Positions 27,232-35,432 of a stretch of 64,000 nt of DNA are shown here, piece by piece. The DNA is taken from NCBI RefSeq assembly GCF_014698505.1, contig NZ_JACJTD010000030.1, positions 30,865 to 94,864 on the forward strand, written 5' to 3'. The notes beneath the pieces are model-generated. The model saw only the letters and a list, made by a program, of their open reading frames with translations. It did no database searches and was not told where the DNA came from. The stretch comes from Nostoc foliaceum FACHB-393 (GTDB lineage: Bacteria > Cyanobacteriota > Cyanobacteriia > Cyanobacteriales > Nostocaceae). How positions within the stretch are numbered: the first letter of the stretch is position 1; each line of letters starts with the position of its first letter. The position numbers were made by a program, and so were the translations under genes.

Positions 27232-27972
27232 ATGCTTGATAACCTGCAAACCCAAATTTACCAACTAGAACAATTTGCCAACAGCCTAGTTTCTAACCAA
27301 CTGACACACCTTAGCATAGTGAGTGTTGGTATCATCTTTGCCGCTGGCTTGCTCACCAGTCTTACACCCTGTATGCTTTCTATGCTGCCAATTACCATTG
27401 GTTACATCGGCGGTTATGAAGCCAAAAGCCGCCTACAAGCAGCTGCCCAATCAACCTGGTTTGCTTTAGGATTAGCTACTACATTGGCAGGGTTAGGGAT
27501 AATAGCAGGTTTAGTGGGAAAAGTCTATGGTCAAGTGGGAATTGGTTTGCCGATTATCGTCAGCATTATCGCCATTCTCATGGGGCTGAACTTATTAGAA
27601 GCACTGCCTCTGCAATTTCCATCCTTGGGCGAAACGAATTGGATTTCGCAAGATTTACCAGCAGGATTGCGTTCCTATTTGCTGGGGCTGACTTTTGGCT
27701 TAGTGGCATCCCCTTGTAGCACTCCTGTTTTAGCGAGTTTGTTGGGTTGGATTGCTAATACACAAGACTTAATTTTAGGCGCTGTTTTGCTACTTTCTTA
27801 CACAGCCGGTTATGTAGCACCGTTGATTTTGGCGGGTACTTTCACAGCTTCAATTAAAAAGTTACTAGAATTGCGTCGCTGGTCTGGTTGGATTAACCCA
27901 GTTAGTGGGGCACTATTGGTAGGATTCGGTGTATTTTCCTTGATTTCTCGGATTCCCCTCGGCAGTTTTTAA
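27232..27972 (+). CDS. ccdA: CcdA, thiol-disulfide membrane transporter for cytochrome c maturation
   Basis: A 246-residue membrane protein with six helices. It passes reducing equivalents across the thylakoid or plasma membrane to keep apocytochrome c cysteines reduced (system II). The two conserved redox cysteines are visible in LTSLTPCMLSMLP and LVASPCSTPVLAS, at the start of the two three-helix repeats. Size and sequence fit cyanobacterial CcdA. It precedes ccsB by 30 bases, so the two form an operon. Start ATG at 27232. No oddity. Confidence 0.93.
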   Translation: MLDNLQTQIYQLEQFANSLVSNQLTHLSIVSVGIIFAAGLLTSLTPCMLSMLPITIGYIGGYEAKSRLQAAAQSTWFALGLATTLAGLGIIAGLVGKVYGQVGIGLPIIVSIIAILMGLNLLEALPLQFPSLGETNWISQDLPAGLRSYLLGLTFGLVASPCSTPVLASLLGWIANTQDLILGAVLLLSYTAGYVAPLILAGTFTASIKKLLELRRWSGWINPVSGALLVGFGVFSLISRIPLGSF

Positions 27973-28002
27973 TATCAATACCTTTGTTAGCTTTTACACA
28001 TA

Positions 28003-29403
28003 ATGACTTTAGAAGATTCAGCGTCCAAAGAATTAAAATGGTGGGCACTACCTGGGAAGTTCTTACGCCAAGAGCTTTTGCCTATACTGACCAACTTACG
28101 ACTAGCGATCGCACTATTGCTATTGATTGCAATCTTTAGCTCTACTGGTACTGTAATCGAACAAGGTCAATCACCCGCATTTTACCAAGCCAATTATCCA
28201 GAACATCCAGCTTTATTTGGTTTCCTAACTTGGAAGGTAATTCAGGTAGTTGGGTTAGACCACGTATATCGTACTTGGTGGTTTCTGGCATTACTCATTT
28301 TATTTGGCACTAGCTTAACTGCTTGTTCTTTTACCCGTCAGTTGCCAGCCTTAAAAGCTGCCCAGCGCTGGAAATATTACGAAGAACCACGGCAATTTCA
28401 AAAGTTAGCTTTGAGTGCAGAACTAGATACTGGTTCTCTAGATTCGTTAAACCAAATATTACAGAAACACCGCTATAAAATTTTTCAAGATCAAGAAAAA
28501 GAAAATCTCCTCTATGCCCGGAAGGGAATAGTTGGACGCATCGGCCCAATTATCGTTCATATTGGCATCGTCGCTATTCTGCTAGGGGGAATTTGGGGGG
28601 CGATGACTGGGTTTCTGGCTCAGGAAATGGTTGCAAGTGGCGATACATTTAAAGTGACAAATATTGTCGATGCTGGCCCTTTAGCAGCAGCCCAAGTCCC
28701 GAAAGATTGGTCTGTGCGTGTCAATCGTTTTTGGATTGACTACACTCCATCTGGCGGTATTGATCAATTTTATTCGGATATGTCTGTCTTAGATAATCAG
28801 GGAAAGGAAGTTGACCATAAGAAAATTTTTGTCAACGAGCCTCTGCGCTATCATGGCGTAACTTTCTATCAAACTGATTGGGGAATTGCAGGTGTTCGCG
28901 TTCAATTTAACAACAGCCCCATTTTTCAGCTACCGATGGCGCAATTGAACACCAACGGGAACGGGCGCATTTGGGGAACCTGGGTTCCGACCAAACCGGA
29001 TTTGAGTGAGGGTGTCTCCCTGTTAGCCAAAGACTTGCAAGGGATGGTGTTAATTTATGATCCCACAGGCAAACTCGTTGATACTGTCCGCGCAGGGATG
29101 TCTACCCAAGTCAATGGTGTAAAGCTAAAAATTCTGGATGTTATTGGTAGCACTGGTTTACAAATTAAAGCCGATCCAGGTATACCAATTGTTTACTCAG
29201 GGTTTGGCTTGCTAATGCTGGGTGTGGTGATGAGTTACTTCTCCCATTCGCAAATATGGGCATTGCAAAAAGGCGATCGCTTGTATATAGGTGGCAAAAC
29301 TAATCGCGCCCAAGTTGCTTTTGAACAAGAGGTTTTAGATATTTTAGATCGGCTGAGTTCACAGCCAAAAGGTGAGGAGAAAGAGGCAGCGATTGAAGTT
29401 TAA
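28003..29403 (+). CDS. ccsB: CcsB/ResB-like cytochrome c biogenesis protein
   Basis: A 466-residue subunit of the system II haem ligation complex (Ccs1/ResB type). Together with CcsA it moves haem and joins it to apocytochromes on the lumenal side. Membrane helices lie at about 27-50, 88-108, 184-205 and 396-416, with the large soluble domain between the third and fourth. The conserved His is in IIVHIGIVAILLGG. It lies 30 bases after ccdA in the same direction. The partner ccsA is not in the window. Start ATG at 28003. Naming differs between authors (ccs1 in algae, ccsB in cyanobacteria). Confidence 0.93.
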   Translation: MTLEDSASKELKWWALPGKFLRQELLPILTNLRLAIALLLLIAIFSSTGTVIEQGQSPAFYQANYPEHPALFGFLTWKVIQVVGLDHVYRTWWFLALLILFGTSLTACSFTRQLPALKAAQRWKYYEEPRQFQKLALSAELDTGSLDSLNQILQKHRYKIFQDQEKENLLYARKGIVGRIGPIIVHIGIVAILLGGIWGAMTGFLAQEMVASGDTFKVTNIVDAGPLAAAQVPKDWSVRVNRFWIDYTPSGGIDQFYSDMSVLDNQGKEVDHKKIFVNEPLRYHGVTFYQTDWGIAGVRVQFNNSPIFQLPMAQLNTNGNGRIWGTWVPTKPDLSEGVSLLAKDLQGMVLIYDPTGKLVDTVRAGMSTQVNGVKLKILDVIGSTGLQIKADPGIPIVYSGFGLLMLGVVMSYFSHSQIWALQKGDRLYIGGKTNRAQVAFEQEVLDILDRLSSQPKGEEKEAAIEV

Positions 29404-29446
29404 ACGCATAGGTAGGCAAAGTAATCCTCTGCGTTTAAAATGTCTC

Positions 29447-29860
29447 CTACTTTTGGTGACGTACTTCAACAACGGTATGTACATTACCGCGAGGCGTGAA
29501 ATCTGCTTTCACCGTGACTTCTAACGGATCACAAGCAGCCACAAAATCATCCAAAATTTGATTGGCAGATTCTTCGTGGGAAATGTAGCGATCGCGGTAA
29601 CTGTTAATGTAAAGCTTAAGTGCCTTCAATTCCACTACCCGTTCATCAGGCACATAGGTAACGTAAATTGTCGCAAAGTCAGGATAACCAGAAAACGGAC
29701 ATTTACAAGTAAATTCCGGCAAAGTAATGTTAATGTCATATCGCCTTCCCACACGCGGATTTGGAAAGGTAATTAGTTTACCCTCCGCAATATCGCGTTC
29801 GCCATATTTCATTTCTTGGCTTGTCTGAGATAGATTTTCAGATATTTTGTCAGTTGTCAT
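29447..29860 (-). CDS. queF: NADPH-dependent 7-cyano-7-deazaguanine reductase QueF
   Basis: A 137-residue tunnelling-fold enzyme reducing preQ0 to preQ1 in queuosine tRNA modification. The catalytic Cys is in CKCPFSGYPDFA, followed by the conserved Asp. The signature ELKALKLYINSYRD (about 83-96) and the C-terminal FTPRGNVH also fit. It is the short type I form. It is convergent with ccsB and has no other queuosine genes beside it. ATG at 29860; the upstream region is AT-rich. Confidence 0.96.
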   Translation of the reverse strand: MTTDKISENLSQTSQEMKYGERDIAEGKLITFPNPRVGRRYDINITLPEFTCKCPFSGYPDFATIYVTYVPDERVVELKALKLYINSYRDRYISHEESANQILDDFVAACDPLEVTVKADFTPRGNVHTVVEVRHQK

Positions 29861-29937
29861 TTGTTATTTGTCATTAGTTATTTTATTTATTTTTACGTCC
29901 TTTTAGTAATTTTGTAGCTTCTTAACTCCTAACTCCC

Positions 29938-29963
29938 TAGAGACGCGATTAATCGCGTCTCTA
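29938..29963. repeat. 26-bp perfect palindrome, dispersed repeat
   Basis: TAGAGACGCGATT at 29938-29950 followed by its exact complement. The core also occurs at 759-774. Confidence 0.7.
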
Positions 29964-29968
29964 CGCAC

Positions 29969-30367
29969 TCAATACTCTTCCTTTTCCCAGTCTGGACAAT
30001 TCTCATCTTCACAACCGTGGGGATGCATGGCACAAACTAACAAATTACCACTATAAACTTGACCGTGGTAGTGAGTACAACCGATACAGGCAGGATTTTT
30101 TTCGGCTGTGGGTTCAACTGAATAAGGAAAACCAGAATCTACATCTGCTACAATGTCTTCCAGTTCCCAGTAAGCTTCCAACATTGGTTCAGCTAAATCC
30201 TGTAAATACTGATCAACTTCAGTGACAATATTAGGAACTTGCTCGGTAATTTCTTCTGTTAGCTCAAAAAAAGCGTCTACCATTTCACTCATTCCCAGGA
30301 AGAAACGCTCTACTTCATCAGCCACTGTTTCAACGATTTCCACTAAATCTTTTTGCCACTGTTCCAT
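29969..30367 (-). CDS. Conserved cyanobacterial protein with C-terminal Cys cluster
   Basis: A 132-residue soluble protein of unknown function. The N-terminal ~85 residues are acidic and helical (EQWQKDLVEIVETVADEVE...). The C-terminus has ACIGCTHYHG, LVCAMHPHGC and ENCPDW, a Cys/His cluster likely to bind a metal or Fe-S centre. ATG at 30367 is chosen since AAAGGTG lies 8 bases upstream. The frame opens further to 30445, but that part is not conserved-looking. It lies upstream of queF on the same strand, separated by a palindrome. No function is inferred. Confidence 0.8.
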   Translation of the reverse strand: MEQWQKDLVEIVETVADEVERFFLGMSEMVDAFFELTEEITEQVPNIVTEVDQYLQDLAEPMLEAYWELEDIVADVDSGFPYSVEPTAEKNPACIGCTHYHGQVYSGNLLVCAMHPHGCEDENCPDWEKEEY

Positions 30368-30523
30368 AAACTTGACACCTTTGCAGGCTATAAACAGGAC
30401 GCTTTGTGTTATCTGGCTCGAAGCACTAAAATACACACTAGGCAATGTATCTTATCAAGTTTCTATCTGAAGTGCCATGTCAAAGTGCCACTTATTACTG
30501 ATATTTCGATCAAAGAATGCTTT

Positions 30524-30910
30524 TTATTGATCGCGCTGCAATCGTTTTAACTCATCTTGCAGGTTTAGCACTTCTTGGCGTAATTTATCCACGTTCTCAT
30601 CAGCTGATCCCTCTTTCACCGTTGGTTCTTCATCTTCCTCTAAAATTTCAATGCGGCGAGGTTCAGAATGGGGTGTTTTCTCAGAGGTTTCACCAGATGC
30701 TTGGGGCTGTTGGGCTTGCTTCATCATATCTTCAACGAAGCGGCGGGCTTCTTCAGTGTTCATTTCACCCTTTGCCACCATTTCATCTGCCAGTTTTTGG
30801 ACTTGCGATCGCACTTCCGCTAATTTTCCCCCTGCTTTCTCACCCGCGTAAGAAGCTAATCCAACACCGAGGTAAAAAGCTTTTTGAACAATATCTCCAA
30901 AACCAGGCAT
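30524..30910 (-). CDS. Phasin-like coiled-coil protein
   Basis: A 128-residue protein. The N-terminal half is an amphipathic helix region (AFYLGVGLASYAGEKAGGKL ... VQKLADEMVAKGEMNTEE) of the kind annotated in cyanobacteria as phasin family or thylakoid-associated. An acidic linker follows, and then a C-terminal coiled coil (DENVDKLRQEVLNLQDELKRL). Phasins coat polyhydroxyalkanoate granules, but no PHA genes are nearby, so that role is not supported here. Start ATG at 30910; HIP1 elements occur within the gene. Confidence 0.75.
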   Translation of the reverse strand: MPGFGDIVQKAFYLGVGLASYAGEKAGGKLAEVRSQVQKLADEMVAKGEMNTEEARRFVEDMMKQAQQPQASGETSEKTPHSEPRRIEILEEDEEPTVKEGSADENVDKLRQEVLNLQDELKRLQRDQ

Positions 30911-31069
30911 TGTTGCTGAACGCTCCTAAAAATAGGGCGACCCGGAGACTACGCCTACCACAAGCCTCCCGTGTTGCTGCTACCTTCCGGTTCTGACAAG
31001 ATTTGGGTGTTGCAGTCGCATAGATCCAGGTCTTCTAAAAGCATAGCATTAAAATTCAGTAAGTGTGTG

Positions 31070-31336
31070 TTATTCCATAACAATTCGCCATTCATAAAGC
31101 TGATAGTTGACGCAGCCGTTTTGCACCAATGGGTCATCAGCTACAATTGCTTCTGCTTCAGCCTTTGAGGCAGCCTCAAACAGCAGCATTCCGCCTCTTT
31201 GTTCCGCCCAATAGCCTGTTCGTGCTTTGTGTCCTTTAGCAATCAAGTCCTGAATGTAGGCTTTGTGGGCAGGTACATATTGGTCAAAGGTCGGTTTATC
31301 GACTTTGCCTTCTTCAATCTTTACAAACCACGGCAT
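31070..31336 (-). CDS. YciI-like small protein
   Basis: A protein of about 88 residues with the YciI/DGPF-type ferredoxin-like fold: MPWFVKIEEGKV at the start, QYVPAHKAYIQDL with the conserved His, ARTGYWAEQRGGMLLFEA, and then the FxADDPLVQNG-type end (VADDPLVQNGCVNYQLYEW). Enzymatic activity has been suggested for some members, for example via the His/Asp pair, but it is not established. The ATG at 31336 is preferred to 31366 since family members begin at this Met; GGAG lies about 12 bases upstream. Confidence 0.85.
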   Translation of the reverse strand: MPWFVKIEEGKVDKPTFDQYVPAHKAYIQDLIAKGHKARTGYWAEQRGGMLLFEAASKAEAEAIVADDPLVQNGCVNYQLYEWRIVME

Positions 31337-31531
31337 TTGCTTCTTAACTCCAGTGACAACAGACAATTGCTATTTTTGAGTAGCATTTAAGTAGCAATAT
31401 ACACGAGCCACAGCGATTTACTGAAGATTTAACTAAAACAGCAGAAGCGATACATCTGTGACTGTTAGACCTCTAGATGCGATCGCAGTTCAGAAGTTAG
31501 GATTCAAAATAAAAATAATTAATATAGATAG

Positions 31532-32080
31532 ATGAGCCGTTTTTTTGTCGCCCTTTTACCACCGCAAGATATTCAAGATTACGCCAACCAGATTAAGCAG
31601 TACTTTGCTGATCGCTATGCTAGTAGCGGGGCGCTAAAGTCTCCGCCTCATATTACCCTGCAACCGCCCTTTGAATGGGCAGATGCTAACTTGCCACAGC
31701 TAGAAGCATCCTTGAAGGAGTTTGCTAGTGGACAACTGCCAGTAGCAATTACACTCAAGGGGTTTGATGCCTTTGCGCCTCGTGTCATATACATTAATGT
31801 AGACAGAAGTCAAGAACTTTTGACTTTGCAAGCTGATTTAATGGTTCATACAGAAAGCAACTTGGGAATTGTTGACAAGGTTTCTAAAACCCGCCCTTTT
31901 GCGCCCCACATGACGGTTGCTTTTCGGGATTTATCAAAGCAGAACTTTAGAACTGCTTGGCCAGAATTTGAAAAGCGTCAGTTGCATTTTGAGTTTACTG
32001 CCGACAAATTAACGCTACTACTTCACGACGGTAAGCGCTGGAATATTAAATCGGAGTTTGGTTTGTTTGCTTCTTATTGA
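31532..32080 (+). CDS. 2'-5' RNA ligase / 2H phosphoesterase family protein
   Basis: A 182-residue enzyme with the two H-x-T/S motifs of the LigT/2H superfamily: PPHITLQPPF (about 43) and FAPHMTVAFRD (about 125). Members act on 2'-5' or 2',3'-cyclic phosphodiester bonds of RNA or nucleotides. The short motif region and its length fit the 2H group annotated as RNA 2',3'-cyclic phosphodiesterase. No RNA-repair partner is nearby. ATG at 31532. The gene stands alone. Confidence 0.88.
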   Translation: MSRFFVALLPPQDIQDYANQIKQYFADRYASSGALKSPPHITLQPPFEWADANLPQLEASLKEFASGQLPVAITLKGFDAFAPRVIYINVDRSQELLTLQADLMVHTESNLGIVDKVSKTRPFAPHMTVAFRDLSKQNFRTAWPEFEKRQLHFEFTADKLTLLLHDGKRWNIKSEFGLFASY

Positions 32081-32176
32081 GATGAGTTGAGAGACAGTTT
32101 GTGGCAAAATGCGATCGCAGTTCCTTTTTGCATGACTAATTTTCTTTGATACTGCTTATCATTTAGGGCTTAACTC

Positions 32177-32422
32177 TCAGTGAGTTTTAACCGCAACAGG
32201 AAGCATTATTGTAAACTCTGTTCCTTGTCCTACAACAGAATCTACCTTGAGCGTTCCCCTATGTCGCTCAACAAATTGTTCTGCGAGCGATCGCTCCAAC
32301 TGTTGAGCATATCTCTGCGCCTTCTAATAGAGGCGGGCATTTTCCAGGATGATCACAGGTCGCATAGATGCACCCTTGCTAGATGCTAGAGCAGTCAAAA
32401 TTTGCCTACTGCGTATCTGGAT
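32177..32422 (-). pseudogene. Histidine kinase remnant with internal deletion
   Basis: Minus-strand frame ending at 32177 reads ILENARLY, then a stop, then KAQRYAQQLERSLAEQ. This is the end of a GAF domain and its coiled coil. It joins directly to FVERHRGTLKVDSVVGQGTE and FTIMLPVAVKTH, the last strand region of an ATPase domain. The whole His-box and most of the ATPase domain are missing, and an in-frame stop is present. Clearly a dead gene. Confidence 0.8.
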
Positions 32423-32920
32423 CTAAGCCAGTGCGATCGCTTAAATTTCAAATCAAGAGGCGGCAACCCTCATTATGCGTTCCCAGAGACAATCTCTAAA
32501 AGCTTTTTATAGACTGGCTTGGATCTTAAATTGACACCAATGACAACCGTGTGTCCCTAACGCATAGTATCATCATCAATAGTTGAGAATAAGCGATCGC
32601 GATCGCCTACCAAGACTTAAAACCATCTTTCTTTTTACCAGTCTATAGTCACCTACGTCTAATACTATTTCACCTTAATAATGATACAAATACGCTGGTA
32701 AGGGCATGGCAATGCCATGCCCCTACGAGAAATCTATATGTATCAGGATTTTTGTGAATTGGTATAACCTCTCAAAGAGTTGCACCTTGGTGTCACACAT
32801 TGCTTAACTTTTGGAGTGCCTTGCAAACAAGACATGTTAGATTTATTTATTTCTACTTACTTAATTTTTGTAAAACAAGATACATTAAATGGTAGTTTAG
32901 TCGCAAAGGAATCAAAAAGT
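32423..32920. other. Intergenic stretch with dispersed hairpin
   Basis: About 500 bases. It holds GGGCATGGCAATGCCATGCCC (9-bp stem) near 32703-32723 and HIP1 sites, and no firm gene. The frame of the next gene is open further left, but its conserved part starts at 32921. Confidence 0.5.
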
Positions 32921-33664
32921 ATGGCCGTTAGTAGTCCTGAAGTCATCCGTCATATATTGATTGGGCTGGGATATTTAGCTCCTGAGATTGATCCTAAGCC
33001 GGATCTGACTAAATTTGCTCCCTGGAAGCGGAATAACAACTCCTTGACAGATGATCCTACTGAAGAAGCGATTAAAAAGTTTCAGAAACAGTATTCACAA
33101 AAACTTGTGGTAAATGGCAACGCTGATGCCGAGACTCGAACCGTAATGGAAGATACAGTCAAAGGGCTTCAGAATAGATTGAAGTTTCACGGTTTTGCAA
33201 CCAATGCCGAAATTCCTCCAAACAAGCCTTTTTATGGGCCAGCCACTTATACAGCAGTCAAGAAATTTCAGAAATCTCAGGGTTTAACTGAAAATGGCAT
33301 TGCCACTATTGAACAGCGTCAAATTCTACAGCAACCTACTCTAACAAATAAGCCCCAACCGCAGCCCCAGACACAACTCAGACTGATAGATTTATGCTTC
33401 CAATTCAAAAAGAATCCTCAAAATCCTTCTTACATCGCAGCCCTAAATAACTTACAACAAAATTTACCCAAGGACGTTTTACACAAAGTTACTAACAAAT
33501 GGAGGGGGACAAATGATCAAAATCCTGAGATTGTCAAGCTGACGAATGTCTTCACTTACTATGATGACAACAATCAAAACCATCGTGATGCACTAACTCA
33601 CTTACAAAGCCAGATCACCCCAGCCATCTATAAAGAATTTATTAGTCTCTGGAATAAGAAATAA
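32921..33664 (+). CDS. Peptidoglycan-binding domain protein
   Basis: A 247-residue protein with two peptidoglycan-binding-1-like repeats (about 8-70: VIRHILIGLGYL ... EEAIKKFQKQYSQKLVVNGNAD; about 78-130: LQNRLKFHGF ... AVKKFQKSQGLTENGIATIEQR). A Pro/Gln-rich linker and a C-terminal helical domain of unknown type follow. No signal peptide is seen from this start. ATG at 32921 is preceded by AAAGGA about 10 bases upstream. If the frame is read from TTG 32780 a hydrophobic stretch is added, so the start is uncertain. No catalytic domain; a structural or targeting role is inferred. Confidence 0.78.
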   Translation: MAVSSPEVIRHILIGLGYLAPEIDPKPDLTKFAPWKRNNNSLTDDPTEEAIKKFQKQYSQKLVVNGNADAETRTVMEDTVKGLQNRLKFHGFATNAEIPPNKPFYGPATYTAVKKFQKSQGLTENGIATIEQRQILQQPTLTNKPQPQPQTQLRLIDLCFQFKKNPQNPSYIAALNNLQQNLPKDVLHKVTNKWRGTNDQNPEIVKLTNVFTYYDDNNQNHRDALTHLQSQITPAIYKEFISLWNKK

Positions 33665-33682
33665 CAAGAAGCTTTTATCTAT

Positions 33683-33773
33683 AGGACTTACGCAAAATCA
33701 TGAAAAAACGAACCGCCAAGTACGCCAAGTGCGCCAAGTAATAAGAGTTGTAGAGGATTTTTGCGTAAGTCCT
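33683..33773. repeat. 91-bp MITE-like element with 15-bp inverted ends
   Basis: AGGACTTACGCAAAA at 33683-33697 pairs exactly with 33759-33773. Inside are three near-tandem CGCCAAGT units. Related ends (CTTACGCA / TGCGTAAG) bracket 58341-58458. Confidence 0.75.
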
Positions 33774-33801
33774 GATCTATTCAGAGTAATAAAACAGCGT
33801 T

Positions 33802-33830
33802 AACGTGCGCCTCCAACGGAGGCGCACGTT
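33802..33830. repeat. Perfect 13-bp GC-rich hairpin
   Basis: AACGTGCGCCTCC at 33802-33814, loop AAC, exact complement 33818-33830. It lies between the peptidoglycan-binding gene and the ArsA-like gene and could terminate transcription, though the T-tract is weak (ATCTT). Confidence 0.6.
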
Positions 33831-33988
33831 ATCTTAAAACATCACGCCCCTGGTCAGAAAAGACCGCAATGACTGATGAATAACTCAAACTGTTCACGCC
33901 TAAACGTAGTGAGACAGCATTTATTTTCCTTAAACAGTCGATAATGTAAATAAATGTAATAAAATCCTCAGGCAGGACAGAAGTATCT

Positions 33989-35176
33989 ATGCGTGTAATT
34001 TTGATGACCGGTAAAGGCGGCGTGGGCAAAACTTCCGTTGCTGCTGCAACTGGACTCCGTTGTGCGGAACTAGGCTATCAAACATTGGTTTTAAGTACAG
34101 ATCCCGCTCATTCTCTAGCAGATAGTTTTGACATAGAAATGGGACATGTACCCCGAAAAATTCGTCCAAATCTTTGGGGTGCTGAACTGGATGCGCTGCA
34201 AGAACTAGAAGGAAACTGGGGTGCTGTAAAACGTTATATTACCCAAGTTTTACAGGCAAGGGGTTTGGACGGCGTACAGGCAGAAGAATTGGCAATTTTA
34301 CCAGGCATGGATGAGATTTTTGGCTTGGTAAGGATGAAACGCCATTACGATGAAGGTGAGTTTGATGTTTTAATTATCGACTCAGCCCCCACTGGCACTG
34401 CACTGCGCTTACTGAGTTTACCTGAAGTCGGTGGCTGGTATATGCGCCGTTTTTACAAACCATTTCAAAACATCTCGGTAGCACTTCGGCCCCTGGTTGA
34501 ACCTTTTTTTAGACCAATTGCTGGTTTTTCGCTACCAGATAAAGAGGTGATGGATGCACCTTATGAGTTTTATGAACAAATTGAAGCCCTGGAAAAAGTA
34601 TTAACAGATAATACTCAAACTTCAGTGCGTCTGGTCACTAATCCCGAAAAGATGGTGATTAAAGAGTCTCTTCGTGCCCATGCTTATCTGAGTTTGTATA
34701 ATGTTGCAACAGATTTAGTAGTAGCTAATCGGATTATTCCAAGTGAAGTTCAAGATCCATTTTTCCAACGTTGGAAGGAAAGTCAGGAGCAATATCGCCA
34801 AGAAATTCATGATAATTTCCACCCTTTACCTGTGAAAGAAGTTCCACTTTTTTCTGAGGAAATGTGCGGATTGGCTTCATTAGAACGCCTGAAGGAAACT
34901 CTCTATAAAGATGAAGATCCAACTCAGGTTTATTACAAAGAAACGACTATGAGAGTCGTGCAAGAGGAAAACCAATACAGCTTAGAAATTTATTTACCTG
35001 GTATTCCTAAAAACCAAGTTCAACTGAGTAAGAATGGTGATGAATTAAACATTACCATTGGCAACCACCGTCGAAACTTAGTTTTGCCACAAGCCTTAGC
35101 AGCACTACAACCAGGAGGGGCAAAGATGGAAGATGACTATCTGAAAATACGCTTTGCCGACAACATAAGGGTTTAA
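33989..35176 (+). CDS. ArsA/Get3-family ATPase with C-terminal Hsp20-like domain
   Basis: A 395-residue cytosolic ATPase. The P-loop is the deviant Walker A GKGGVGKTS (8-16). Switch I is visible in STDPAHSLADSF and switch II in IIDSAPTGTALRLL. The last ~90 residues form an ArsA-HSP20-type domain (MRVVQEENQYSLEIYLPGI ... KIRF). It is a single ATPase half, so it should dimerise. I see no CxxC metal-binding pair, so it is unlike eukaryotic Get3 in that respect. Arsenite genes are absent nearby, so an arsenic role is not supported; tail-anchored protein handling is only a possibility. ATG at 33989, with AGGCAGG upstream. Confidence 0.9.
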   Translation: MRVILMTGKGGVGKTSVAAATGLRCAELGYQTLVLSTDPAHSLADSFDIEMGHVPRKIRPNLWGAELDALQELEGNWGAVKRYITQVLQARGLDGVQAEELAILPGMDEIFGLVRMKRHYDEGEFDVLIIDSAPTGTALRLLSLPEVGGWYMRRFYKPFQNISVALRPLVEPFFRPIAGFSLPDKEVMDAPYEFYEQIEALEKVLTDNTQTSVRLVTNPEKMVIKESLRAHAYLSLYNVATDLVVANRIIPSEVQDPFFQRWKESQEQYRQEIHDNFHPLPVKEVPLFSEEMCGLASLERLKETLYKDEDPTQVYYKETTMRVVQEENQYSLEIYLPGIPKNQVQLSKNGDELNITIGNHRRNLVLPQALAALQPGGAKMEDDYLKIRFADNIRV

Positions 35177-35246
35177 TTTTATTGATCGTTATTCTGTCAA
35201 TGAAAATTTAAAACTTAAAAGCAAGAATTTTCTCTTGTAAATGATC

Positions 35247-35280
35247 AGACGCTATTAAAATTGCGTCTTTCTTTGTGATT
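35247..35280 (+). terminator. Terminator after ArsA-like gene
   Basis: AGACGC at 35247-35252 pairs with GCGTCT at 35263-35268, followed by TTCTTTG and then further T-runs. Confidence 0.6.
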
Positions 35281-35432
35281 TTTTTCGTGTATTTTTATAA
35301 AAGGCAAATAAATATTTTTATTAATGATTTGCCAGTAGTTTTACGGAAGACAAATATATTAAATAAATTTCAAAATGGCTTTAGCTTTAATTATGCCAGT
35401 TTGCTAATTATTAATTTATTTTCTTATCAGCA

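Noticed and set aside
30517..30996. 159-codon plus-strand frame opposite the phasin-like gene
   Set aside because: It is the antisense shadow of the minus-strand gene, which has better coding features.
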